Assembly: GCA_002343425.1 (NCBI GenBank)
Contig: DDSO01000045.1
Span: forward strand, 17,157-81,156
Length of the DNA stretch: 64,000 bases
From: Brevundimonas sp. UBA2388
GTDB taxonomy: Bacteria; Pseudomonadota; Alphaproteobacteria; Caulobacterales; Caulobacteraceae
Direction: 5' to 3'
In this document: positions 27,165 to 37,692 of the stretch, piece by piece
How positions within the stretch are numbered: the first letter of the stretch is position 1
Layout of the letters: each line of letters opens with the position of its first letter
The notes under the pieces: model-generated
Seen by the model: only the letters and a program-made list of their open reading frames with translations
What the model was told of the DNA's origin: nothing
Databases searched by the model: none
Program-made: the position numbers and the translations under genes

Positions 27165-27979
27165 CCCGCGATGAAGCGATCGAGGTTCTGACGGAAGCCG
27201 GACAGGCCGGGGACGAGGCGTTTCCTCTGCTGGAAGCCGCCATCGCCTGCGCCATCCACGACCAGCCGTTTCGCGACCCCCAGCCGGTCCGGACCCTCGC
27301 TGCCCACGCCACCGAACGGCTGGCGGAACGGGTTGCAGGCAAGGAAAGCCCCGACGAGGCCCTGACCGAGACCCTGGCCTCGGACCTGCGTCTCAACGGC
27401 GACCTGCTCAACCACGACAGCCCGGCCAATACGGATGTGATCGACGTGGCCGAAACCCGCCGGGGCCTGTCCGGCGCACTGTCGATCTTCTATCTCGACG
27501 CGGCTCGTCAGGCGGGCGTGAAGGCCCAGGGCGTCGACTTCCCGGGCCATTTCCTGCTGCGGGTCGAGACCCCCGAAGGCCCGGTCGCCCTCGACCCCTT
27601 CAGCCAGGGCCGGCTGGTCCTGCCGTCGGAACTGACGCGGCGGGCCTTGCGGGCCGGGCTGACGCCCCACGTCGCCGACCGGCTGGACGTGCTGATGGCC
27701 CCGGTGAGCGACCGCCAGGCCCTGATCCGGCTCCAGAACGTCCTGTTCAGTCGGGCCATCCGCGCGGCGGACTATGAAGGGGCCGAGCGCTCGGCCCTGC
27801 GCCGCGCCCTGCTGGACCCCGACGACCACCGCCCCTGGCTGGACGTCGCCGCCGCGCGCGAGAAACAGGGCTCCCTCGCCGGCGCGCTCGAAGCCCTGGC
27901 CCGGGCCCGCACAGTCGACGATCCTATGGAGGTCACCCGCCAGATGTCGGTGGACCGGGTGCGGCTCCAGCTGAACTAG
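27161..27979 (+). CDS. SirB1 family transglutaminase-like/TPR protein
   Basis: 272-residue cytoplasmic protein. An N-terminal transglutaminase-like SirB1 domain carries NGDLLNHDSPANTDVIDVAETRRG, VDFPGHFLLRVETPEG and ALDPFSQGRLVLP; the C-terminal part (about residues 180-272) is a tetratricopeptide-like helical region (ALRRALLDPDDHRPWLDVAAAREKQGSLAGALEALARA). The catalytic triad of true transglutaminases is not evident, so it is probably a binding protein. ATG 27161 overlaps the yraN stop by four bases. Confidence 0.87.
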   Translation: MTRDEAIEVLTEAGQAGDEAFPLLEAAIACAIHDQPFRDPQPVRTLAAHATERLAERVAGKESPDEALTETLASDLRLNGDLLNHDSPANTDVIDVAETRRGLSGALSIFYLDAARQAGVKAQGVDFPGHFLLRVETPEGPVALDPFSQGRLVLPSELTRRALRAGLTPHVADRLDVLMAPVSDRQALIRLQNVLFSRAIRAADYEGAERSALRRALLDPDDHRPWLDVAAAREKQGSLAGALEALARARTVDDPMEVTRQMSVDRVRLQLN

Positions 27980-28040
27980 ACTTGCGCCGCCGCCCCCCGC
28001 TGCCCATTAGCCAAGGTCCGAACGCTTGGAAGGACAGGGC

Positions 28041-28985
28041 ATGCTCAGAGTCGCGATCCAGATGGACCCCGTCGAGGCGGTCAACATCGAGTCCGACACC
28101 ACCTGGCTGATGATGACCACGGCCCAGGAACGGGGGCACACCCAATGGGTCTATGACGTCCGCACCCTGGCGCTGGAGGACGGCCGGCTCTTCTGCCGCG
28201 CCCGGCCGGTGACCCTCCGCCAGACCCAGGGCGACCACGTCACCCTCGGCGACGAGGTAAAACTGGACCTCGGTGAGGATGTCGACGTCATCCTGATGCG
28301 TCAGGACCCGCCCTTCGACATGGCCTATGTCACCTCGACCTATCTGCTCGAGACCGTGCATCCGAAGACGCTGGTGGTGAATGATCCCGCCGAGGTCCGG
28401 TCCGCGCCCGAAAAGCTGCTGGTGACGAAATTCCCCGGCCTGACTCCGCCCACCCTGATCAGTTCCGACCCGGTCGCCCTGGTCGATTTCCATGAACGCC
28501 ACGGCGATGTGGTGCTGAAGCCCCTGCACGGCGCGGCCGGCTCGGGCGTGGTCAAGCTGAAGGCCGGCGATCCCAATCTCGAGGCCCTGGTCGAGATCCA
28601 CATGACCGGCAGTCGTGATCCACTGGTGATCCAGAAATTCATCCCGGCGGTCTCGAAGGGCGACAAGCGGATCATCCTGATCGACGGCGAGCCGGTGGGG
28701 GCCATCAACCGCATCCCGGCCAAGGACCAGGTCCGCTCCAACCTGCGCGTCGGCGGCACCGCCGCCCCGGTCGAACTGACGGAGCGCGACCGCGACATCT
28801 GCGCCGCCATCGGCCCGGAGCTGAGGGCGCGCGGCCTGATCTTCGTTGGCATCGATGTAATCGGCGACTACCTCACTGAGATCAACGTCACCTCGCCGAC
28901 CGGGGCCCAACAGCTCAAACGCTTCACGGGCGTCGATGCCTCGGCCCTGATGTGGGACGTGATCGAGCGGAAGCGGGCGGGCTGA
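28041..28985 (+). CDS. gshB: Glutathione synthase
   Basis: 314-residue ATP-grasp enzyme joining gamma-glutamylcysteine and glycine. Motifs: [55 protein letters not shown], the ATP-binding [17 protein letters not shown] and [19 protein letters not shown] with Mg-ligand Glu/Asn. ATG 28041 follows AAGGACAGGG at suitable spacing; the TTG at 28026 is less likely. It lies in the rsmI-yraN-sirB1-gshB-comM run. Confidence 0.96.
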   Translation: MLRVAIQMDPVEAVNIESDTTWLMMTTAQERGHTQWVYDVRTLALEDGRLFCRARPVTLRQTQGDHVTLGDEVKLDLGEDVDVILMRQDPPFDMAYVTSTYLLETVHPKTLVVNDPAEVRSAPEKLLVTKFPGLTPPTLISSDPVALVDFHERHGDVVLKPLHGAAGSGVVKLKAGDPNLEALVEIHMTGSRDPLVIQKFIPAVSKGDKRIILIDGEPVGAINRIPAKDQVRSNLRVGGTAAPVELTERDRDICAAIGPELRARGLIFVGIDVIGDYLTEINVTSPTGAQQLKRFTGVDASALMWDVIERKRAG

Positions 28986-29046
28986 CGCCCCTCTTGCCAA
29001 GCTGACCGGTTCATGGTTCGTTCTTCTCGTATAGCGGGAGGAAACG

Positions 29047-30636
29047 ATGCTCGCCAGCGTGGTGACGGTGGCCTTCGAGGGGGTGGACGCCCGGCGGGTG
29101 GACGTGCAGGTCCACCAACTGCCTTCGGGGGACCAGTCGTCCTTCACCATCGTCGGCCTGGCCGACAAGGCGGTGGCCGAGAGCCGGGAGCGGGTCCGCG
29201 GCGCGTTCGCCGGCATAGGCCTGTCGCTCCCGCCCAAGCGGATCATCGTCAATTTGGCGCCGGCGGACCTGCCCAAGGAGGGCAGTCACTTCGATCTCCC
29301 TGTCGCCCTCGCCCTGCTGGCGTCGATGGGCGTCATCCCGCCGGACATGCTGTCCGGCTGGGCGGCCGTGGGTGAGCTGGGGCTGGACGGCCGGATCGCC
29401 CCCGTCGGCGGAACCCTGCCCGCGGCGGTGGCGGCCGACGCCATGGGTCTGGGCCTGATCTGCCCCGAGGCCAACGGGCCCGAGGCCGCCTGGGCCGGCG
29501 ACGTGGCCGTGCTGGCCCCGCGCTCCCTGATCGGGCTGGTCAACCACTTCAAGGGAACCCAGGTGCTGCGGCGGCCGGAGCCGGGGGCGATGCGATCCGG
29601 CGACCGCATCCCGGACCTGCGAGAGGTCAAGGGTCAGGAGAGCGCCAAACGGGCGCTGGAGATCGCAGCCGCCGGCGGACACAACCTGCTGTTCGTCGGC
29701 CCGCCCGGCTCAGGCAAATCGATGATGGCGGCGCGCCTGCCGGGCCTGCTGCCGCCGTTGACGCCGAAGGAGTTGCTGGAGACCTCAATGGTCTGGTCGG
29801 TGGCCGGCCTGATCGAGCGCGGCGCTCTGACCCGTGACCGGCCGTTCCGCAGCCCCCACCATTCGGCCTCGATGGCCGCCCTGACCGGCGGGGGTCTGCG
29901 CGCCAAGCCGGGCGAGGCCTCGCTCGCGCATAACGGCGTGCTCTTTCTGGACGAACTCCCCGAATACAGTGCGCAAGCCCTCGATTCCCTGCGGGCGCCG
30001 CTGGAGACGGGGGAGATCGTGGTGGCGCGGGCCAACGCCCATGTCCGCTATCCGGCCCGGTTCCAGCTGATCGCCGCCATGAACCCGTGCCGGTGCGGCC
30101 TCGGCGGCGGCGGCAAGGGGGCGTGCGGCAAGGCTCCGCGCTGCCAGCGCGACTACCAGAACCGCATCTCGGGCCCGATGTTCGACCGCATCGACCTGAC
30201 CGTCGAGACGCCGCCGGTCACGGCCGCCGACATGGCCCTGCCGCCGCCCGCCGAGGGCACGGCCGAGGCCTCCGCCCGGGTTCTGGCCGCACGCGCCATG
30301 CAGGAGGACCGGCTGCGCGCCGCGGGCATCGACCCGGACACGGCTCGCGACCAGGCGGTCAACGCCCGCGCCTCAGGCGAGACCCTGGATCGGTTCGCCA
30401 CGCCGGACGAGGCGGGGCGGGCCCTGCTGATGCGCGCGGGACAGGCCGGCGGCCTGACCGCCCGGGGCTGGACCCGGACCCTGCGGCTGGCCCGCACCAT
30501 CGCCGATCTGGACGGTTGCGACGGCGTCCTGCGCCGCCACATCGCCGAAGCCCTCGTCTATCGCCGGACGACTGTGGGCGCCCAGGGGGATTTCGAACGT
30601 CAGACCGGAGATCGCGCGGGGACACGCGCCTTCTGA
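29047..30636 (+). CDS. comM: YifB/ComM family Mg chelatase-like AAA ATPase
   Basis: 529-residue AAA+ protein; ComM-type helicases promote branch migration during integration of foreign single-stranded DNA. The N-terminal LonC-like domain covers about residues 1-180 (VEGVDARRVDVQVHQ-like start), then Walker A GPPGSGKSMM, Walker B GVLFLDELPEY, the AMNPCRCG and QRDYQNRISGPMFDRIDL motifs. A strong GGAGG lies just upstream of ATG 29047 (29038-29042). It probably ends the rsmI-gshB unit. Confidence 0.94.
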   Translation: MLASVVTVAFEGVDARRVDVQVHQLPSGDQSSFTIVGLADKAVAESRERVRGAFAGIGLSLPPKRIIVNLAPADLPKEGSHFDLPVALALLASMGVIPPDMLSGWAAVGELGLDGRIAPVGGTLPAAVAADAMGLGLICPEANGPEAAWAGDVAVLAPRSLIGLVNHFKGTQVLRRPEPGAMRSGDRIPDLREVKGQESAKRALEIAAAGGHNLLFVGPPGSGKSMMAARLPGLLPPLTPKELLETSMVWSVAGLIERGALTRDRPFRSPHHSASMAALTGGGLRAKPGEASLAHNGVLFLDELPEYSAQALDSLRAPLETGEIVVARANAHVRYPARFQLIAAMNPCRCGLGGGGKGACGKAPRCQRDYQNRISGPMFDRIDLTVETPPVTAADMALPPPAEGTAEASARVLAARAMQEDRLRAAGIDPDTARDQAVNARASGETLDRFATPDEAGRALLMRAGQAGGLTARGWTRTLRLARTIADLDGCDGVLRRHIAEALVYRRTTVGAQGDFERQTGDRAGTRAF

Positions 30637-30714
30637 GTCCTGTCCCGGCTTAACCTGGCCGATTGAGCCGGTCTTAAGGGATTACCCCGCAGGATGCCGG
30701 TCGAGGAGATCGGC

Positions 30715-32235
30715 ATGGCGCGGCGGGCGAAGGCAGGTGTGGCGACGGAGGCTCCGGAACAGCAGTTCCTGCGCCTGATGAGCCACGAGATGCGCACGCC
30801 GCTCAACGGTGTCATCGGCATGCTGGGTCTGTTGTCGCGCACGCGGCTGGACGGCGCCCAGCGCGCCTATGCCGAGGCGGCGCGCTCGTCGGCGGAGCAT
30901 CTGCTGGGTCTCGTCAACGACCTGCTGGACTACGCGAGGCTGGAAGCCGGAAAGCTGGAATTCGACCACGCCCCTGTCGACCTCGAGGCACTGGTCCGCG
31001 GCGTCGCCGAACTGCTGAGCCCGCGGGCCCATGAAAAGGGCCTCGAGATCGCCTGGTCCGTGGCGCCCGGCGCCGTGGACGTCATGGGCGACGAAGGCCG
31101 CCTGCGACAGGTGCTGTTCAACCTCGCGGGCAACGCCGTCAAATTCACCGAGACCGGCGGCGTGCGCATCGCCGTCGAGCGCACCGGCGGCTCCGACAAG
31201 GCGCCCCGGCTCGCCTTCATCATCGATGACACGGGTCCCGGCGTCCCGGCCGAGGCGCGTACGCGGATCTTTGAGGAGTTCGGCCACGTCGACGCCTCGG
31301 ACGCCAGCCGTTTCGGCGGAGCGGGTCTTGGGCTGGCGGTTGTCTCCAGACTGGCCGCCGCCATGCAGGGCTCGGTGTCGGTGGCCGACCGGCCCGATGG
31401 CCCAGGGGCGCGGTTCCTTTTCGAGACGACCTTCGATGCGGCGCCCGATGCGGCGCGGGGCGTGCCTCTCGCCGGCCACGCTGTCGCCGTGGTCAGCCCC
31501 GATCCCTTCATCCGCGCCGCCGCCATGGACCAGATCGAGGCCTCGGGCGGGATGGTGCAGGCGGACGCCGGGATCGTGTTGATCGATCACGCCTCGCGCG
31601 AGAATGGTCAGGGTCTTGTTCGACGGCCCGCCGACGGCCGCGCCATCGTTCTGCTCAAGCCTGCGGAGCGCGACCTGATCGCCCGCTATCGCGGCGCCGG
31701 CTTCCACGGCTATCTGATCAAGCCCCTTCGGCGCGGCTCGCTGGCCGAGCGGGTGCTGGCGGCGTCTGGTTCGGGTCATGCCCACCAGCCCGGACTGCCG
31801 CCCCCGCCACCGCCCGAGGACGACCGCGTCGCCCCGACGCGGTTCTCAGGCACGCGGGTCCTGCTGGTCGAGGACAATCCGGTCGGGGCCCTGCTGGCCG
31901 CCACCCTGCTGCGCCGCGAGGGCTGCGCCGTCGAGACCGCCGCCAGCGGTCATGAGGCGGTCGATGCGATGAAGCGGGCCCGTTACGATCTGGTCTTCAT
32001 GGACATGCGGATGCCGGGCATGGACGGACCCAGCGCGGCCCGCGCCATTCGCGCCCGCGGCGACCGGACGCCCATCGTCGCCCTGACCGCCAACGCCTTC
32101 GCCGAGGACCGCAAGGCCTGTCTCGAGGCGGGGATGAACGACCATCTGGTCAAGCCGCTGGAGCTGGAATCCCTGCGCGCCTCGCTCGCCCGCTGGACGA
32201 ACCGCACGGACCGCGCCAAGGTCGCCGCCGGATAG
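30715..32235 (+). CDS. Hybrid histidine kinase with pseudo-receiver (ShkA-like)
   Basis: 506-residue soluble hybrid kinase. HisKA starts almost at once with His24 in LMSHEMRTPLNG; HATPase about 130-245 (LFNLAGNAVKF, DTGPGVP, GGAGLGLAVV). A degenerate receiver follows (about 250-355: HAVAVVSPDPFIR, VLIDHAS, YLIKPLRRG) without the normal acidic pocket. Then comes a proline-rich linker ending in Asp369-Asp370-Arg371 and a canonical receiver (about 380-500, Asp430 in VFMDMRMPG). This order and the DDR linker motif match my knowledge of Caulobacter ShkA, in which c-di-GMP binds the pseudo-receiver. Orthology is an inference. ATG 30715 is chosen for GAGGAG six bases upstream. Confidence 0.9.
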   Translation: MARRAKAGVATEAPEQQFLRLMSHEMRTPLNGVIGMLGLLSRTRLDGAQRAYAEAARSSAEHLLGLVNDLLDYARLEAGKLEFDHAPVDLEALVRGVAELLSPRAHEKGLEIAWSVAPGAVDVMGDEGRLRQVLFNLAGNAVKFTETGGVRIAVERTGGSDKAPRLAFIIDDTGPGVPAEARTRIFEEFGHVDASDASRFGGAGLGLAVVSRLAAAMQGSVSVADRPDGPGARFLFETTFDAAPDAARGVPLAGHAVAVVSPDPFIRAAAMDQIEASGGMVQADAGIVLIDHASRENGQGLVRRPADGRAIVLLKPAERDLIARYRGAGFHGYLIKPLRRGSLAERVLAASGSGHAHQPGLPPPPPPEDDRVAPTRFSGTRVLLVEDNPVGALLAATLLRREGCAVETAASGHEAVDAMKRARYDLVFMDMRMPGMDGPSAARAIRARGDRTPIVALTANAFAEDRKACLEAGMNDHLVKPLELESLRASLARWTNRTDRAKVAAG

Positions 32236-32266
32236 GGACGCGGGGGCGTCCGGGAGAGACGCGCCG

Positions 32267-33625
32267 ATGACCGACAAGCCTGTGGAAGCCGCGCCACGCA
32301 AGGCGACCACGAAGGACGTGTTCAAGGCGCTGGGCCGGGGCCGTGTCCTGATCACACTGCTGCTGGGCTTCGGCTCGGGCCTGCCCTTCCTGCTGACGGG
32401 CGCGACGCTCAGCCTCTGGCTGGCGGAGGGCGATGTCACCCTGTCGGCCATCGGCTTCATTTCGTGGGTGGGCCTCGCCTATTCCTTCAAATTCATCTGG
32501 GCGCCCGTTGTCGACCGGTTTGACGTGCCCATACTCGGTCGGTTCGGGCGGCGGCGCGGCTGGATGCTGTTGTCCCAGTTGCTGGTCGGCGGGGCGCTGA
32601 TCTCGATGGCGATCATTGGCCCGGAGGGCGGGCTGACCGCCCTCGGCTCCGCCGCCCTTGTCACGGCCTTCGCTTCCGCGACCCAGGACATCGTCGTCGA
32701 CGCCTGGCGGATCGAGACCGCCGAGGACGACGAGGACCTGAGCTTGCTGACCTCGGCCTACCAACTCGGCTACCGGTTCGCGATGCTCGCCGGCAATGCG
32801 TTGATCCTCTTCTTCGCGAGCTGGTTCGGCTGGAATGGCGCCTACGGCATCTGGGGCGCGGCCATGTCGATCGCGATCATCGCCACCCTGTTCGCGAAGG
32901 AGCCGCTGGATCGTTCGGACATCGCGAAAGCCACAGGCGGTGCGGCGCCGTGGACAGCGCGCGGCATGTATGACGCCGTCGTCGGCCCGTTCATCAACTT
33001 CGTGAAGACCCACAAGACCGCCGCCCTGCTCATGCTGGCGGCGATCAGCCTTTACCGGCTGCCGGACTTCGTCATGGGGCCGATGGTCGGGCCGTTCTAT
33101 CTCGATCTGGGTCTGACCAAGGAGGCCATCGGCGCCATGCGGCTGAGCGCCGGTCTGGCGGGTTCGCTCACCGGAATCGCCGCCGGCGGCATTTTCGCCC
33201 TCCGGTTCGGCTTTGGCCGGACTCTGTTGCTGGGCGCCCTGATCGGTCCGATGTCGAACCTGGGCTACACCCTGATGGCGATGGTCGGCCTCTCGACCCC
33301 GATGTTCGCAGGGGTGCTGTTCGTTGAGAACTTCAGCGAGGGTTTGGCCGGCGCCGCGCTCGTCGCCTACATGTCCAGCCTCACCGGCATCGGCTACACC
33401 GCCACCCAGTATGCCCTGCTCAGCTCGTTCTACGCCATTCTCGGCAAATTCCTGAAGGGCTTCTCGGGCGTGGTCGTCGACGGCTTACAGCAGGGCAACG
33501 AGCTTATGGTCGCCTACGCCCTCTTCTTCGCCGGAACGGCGGCGGTCGGGATACCCGCCGTATTCCTGTGCTGGCTGCTGGACCGCCGGAACCGCAGGCT
33601 GAAGGCGGAGTTGGGGGCGACCTGA
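32267..33625 (+). CDS. AmpG-type MFS transporter
   Basis: 452-residue, about 12-helix major facilitator of the AmpG/PAT-Acn group. AmpG signatures are present early: LLLGFGSGLPFLLTGATLSLWLAEGDVTLSAIGF and SYSFKFIWAPVVDR-type sequence, with GRRRGWMLLSQL and ATQDIVVDAWRIE between helices. AmpG imports anhydromuropeptides for cell-wall recycling. The start ATG 32267 follows GGGAGAGACGCGCCG. It is 31 bases after the hybrid kinase gene and may be co-transcribed. Confidence 0.88.
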   Translation: MTDKPVEAAPRKATTKDVFKALGRGRVLITLLLGFGSGLPFLLTGATLSLWLAEGDVTLSAIGFISWVGLAYSFKFIWAPVVDRFDVPILGRFGRRRGWMLLSQLLVGGALISMAIIGPEGGLTALGSAALVTAFASATQDIVVDAWRIETAEDDEDLSLLTSAYQLGYRFAMLAGNALILFFASWFGWNGAYGIWGAAMSIAIIATLFAKEPLDRSDIAKATGGAAPWTARGMYDAVVGPFINFVKTHKTAALLMLAAISLYRLPDFVMGPMVGPFYLDLGLTKEAIGAMRLSAGLAGSLTGIAAGGIFALRFGFGRTLLLGALIGPMSNLGYTLMAMVGLSTPMFAGVLFVENFSEGLAGAALVAYMSSLTGIGYTATQYALLSSFYAILGKFLKGFSGVVVDGLQQGNELMVAYALFFAGTAAVGIPAVFLCWLLDRRNRRLKAELGAT

Positions 33626-33629
33626 TCGC

Positions 33630-35912
<2,283 letters not shown>

Positions 35913-35982
35913 GCCTGTTCCTAAGCCGGGGGAGGGGCGGGGACAACCGTTGAGGCGGTGCGGGGGCGCCCGGTGGCGGGCG

Positions 35983-36107
35983 GTTGGTGGGTGATCAGTG
36001 ATGAGTGGTTGGCCTGCACCTGTGCAGCCGTGCGGGCCGCGCCGACCTTCCGCTGGCAGCGAAGCGGCAATCACCAATCACTAATCACTACTCACCCTTC
36101 ACCCACG
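35983..36107. repeat. TAGTGG-heptamer palindrome, copy C
   Basis: Arms of GTGATCAGTGATGAGTGG-type heptamers on the left (about 35986-36012) and CAATCACTAATCACTACTCAC on the right (about 36068-36104), enclosing a core of about 66 bases with GCCTGCACCTGTGCAG and CTTCCGCTGGCAGCGAAGCG. The core matches copies D and E in the same orientation and B in reverse. It lies 70 bases upstream of maeB. Confidence 0.88.
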
Positions 36108-36109
36108 AC

Positions 36110-36610
36110 TCTTCGCCGCTTCGGCTGAAGCGGTCGGGGAGGGCGCGGGGCGGCCGGGCCTCGCCCGGTGCTTTGATAGTTTTACCGTTTCGACGAAGCA
36201 GACGCGCCCCGCGCAGCCGTTTTCCACGCGCCCTCCGGGTAGTGGCCCTGACTTCGGACCTGACCGGATCTCCGCCGCAGCCGTTGCCGGCTGCGACGCG
36301 CGGCGGACATGACGGTCTCGCCGTCAGCAGCCCGCACAAGAAGCGCGCGGCGAGCAGGCGGAGGCCATCCATCGACCTCCGCAAGGACCCCCGGGGTATC
36401 CATCCCCCGGGCTTCATCGCTCGACCACAGCCCGCCGCCATCGGGGCGCTGGATCCGACGCCCTCCCCACCGACGGGATGGGGGAATTATGGGGGCGGTC
36501 CCAGCCATGATGGCTGATGACGCTCCAATTTCTGGAAGTGGAGCGGAATCAGGGGGTTGGCGCGGCGGGATATGCTGGCAATCGGCGGATTGTCAGCGGT
36601 CGAAATCCCA
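36110..36610 (-). other. Gene-free block with consecutive stem-loops; candidate structured RNA
   Basis: Roughly 500 bases without a convincing protein gene. Perfect stem-loops lie in a row: GCAGCC/GGCTGC (36277-36294), GACGG/CCGTC (36311-36325), GCGGAGG/CCTCCGC (36358-36382) and CCCGGGG/CCCCGGG (36390-36411). Further pairs are CAGCCAT-G-ATGGCTG (about 36501-36515) and CGCTCCA/TGGAGCG (about 36521-36545). GGAGGGCGC (from about 36138) can pair with GCGCCCTCC near 36230. Arg/Pro-rich frames are open on both strands, as expected from GC content alone. Strand is a guess, chosen to match the flanking dapF and maeB. The SRP, tmRNA and RNase P landmarks I know are absent. Confidence 0.4.
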
Positions 36611-36614
36611 CCCG

Positions 36615-36784
36615 CTATCGTCATTCCGGCGAATGCCGGAACCCAGCGGCGCGCGAGAGCGCGAAGCTGTCGGAAGCGCAATGAGTGAACGGTGACCGGT
36701 CACCGGTGTTTCGCCGCCGTCGCGGCGCCGCTGGGTTCCGGGTCTCCGAGCCGCTGCGCGTCTCTCCGCCCGGAATGACGATAG
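36615..36784. repeat. GTCATTCCGG palindromic element, copy 1 (170 bp)
   Basis: Bounded by perfect 15-bp inverted ends (CTATCGTCATTCCGG at 36615-36629 and its complement at 36770-36784). Nested inside is a second inverted pair (ACCCAGCGGCGC.. / ..GGCGCCGCTGGGT) and a GGTGACCGGTCACC hairpin. No open frame of note and no transposase. Its relative lies at 43184-43351. It ends 14 bases beyond the dapF stop. Confidence 0.9.
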
Positions 36785-36798
36785 CCGCAGGGGCAGTG

Positions 36799-37632
36799 TC
36801 AGATCGACAACGTCCCCGTCCGTTCGACCTCCACCGGACCGGTCATGAAGACGTGGCCGCTGGCCTCGTCCCATTCGATCTTCAGCTCTCCGCCATCCAC
36901 CTCCACCGTCGCCGCCCGTTCGCTCAGGCCGCGGCGCGCGGCGGCGACAAGGGCAGCGCAGGCGCCGGTGCCGCAGGCCTTCGTCAGGCCGGCGCCGCGC
37001 TCCCAGACGCGCAGGCGGATATGGTCGGGCGCGAGGACATGGGCGAAGCCGACATTGACGCCCTCGGGAAAGCGCGGGTGGTGCTCGATCAACGAGCCCG
37101 TGCCGCGCACGAAGCCGTCGTTCGGCGCATGGTCCATGAAGAAGACCACGTGCGGATTGCCCATGGAGACGGCGCCGGGCGTATGCAGGACCGGGTCGTC
37201 GATGGGGCCGACCTGAAGCTCGATGCCGCGCGTGTCCATGGCCTCGTCGAGCGGGATCTGGCTCCAGTCCAGACGCGGGGCGCCCATGTCGATGGTCACC
37301 CGACCGTCCTGCTCCTGGCGCGCGGTGGTCGTTCCGGCCAGGGTGTCGATGACGACCCGATCCTTGCCGCTCGACTGCATCAGGATCCAGCCGACGCAGC
37401 GCAGGGCGTTGCCGCAGGTCTCCACCTGGCCGCCGTCCGCGTTCCAGACCCGCATGAAGGCGTCCGCGGTGTTCGACGGCTCCAGGGCGATCAACTGGTC
37501 GCAACCCTCGCCCGTCATCCGGTCGGAGATGGCGCGCGCCTGGTCGGCCGTCGGCGCGAACGGCGTCTCGAGCGCATTGACGACGACGAAGTCGTTGCCG
37601 GCGCCGTTCATCTTGACGAAGGGTCTGGCCAT
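36799..37632 (-). CDS. dapF: Diaminopimelate epimerase
   Basis: 277-residue enzyme converting LL- to meso-diaminopimelate for lysine and peptidoglycan synthesis. The two catalytic cysteines are present: Cys73 in VETCGNALRCVGW and Cys220 in TKACGTGAC. The N-terminal FVKMNGAGNDFVVV motif is intact. ATG 37632 starts MARPFVKMNG; the adjacent ATG 37635 would add one Met. It is divergent from the potassium-channel gene (60 bases apart) and followed downstream by a palindromic element. Confidence 0.96.
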   Translation of the reverse strand: MARPFVKMNGAGNDFVVVNALETPFAPTADQARAISDRMTGEGCDQLIALEPSNTADAFMRVWNADGGQVETCGNALRCVGWILMQSSGKDRVVIDTLAGTTTARQEQDGRVTIDMGAPRLDWSQIPLDEAMDTRGIELQVGPIDDPVLHTPGAVSMGNPHVVFFMDHAPNDGFVRGTGSLIEHHPRFPEGVNVGFAHVLAPDHIRLRVWERGAGLTKACGTGACAALVAAARRGLSERAATVEVDGGELKIEWDEASGHVFMTGPVEVERTGTLSI

Positions 37633-37692
37633 CATCGCCGCATATAGCGTTTGCCGGTTCCTTGCGCGAGCCAGCCGCGTTATCGCTGCGTG

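Noticed and set aside
36243-36285. Minus-strand GGTCAGGTCCGAAG considered as SRP (4.5S) RNA core
   Set aside because: The diagnostic GGAAGGAAGCAG loop sequence of bacterial SRP RNA is absent and flanking stems do not fit.
36110-36610. Gene-free block considered as tmRNA or RNase P RNA
   Set aside because: No tag-peptide frame (Ala-rich ending AVAA or ALAA) or T-loop GTTCGAATC, and no GAGGAAAGTCC motif on either strand.
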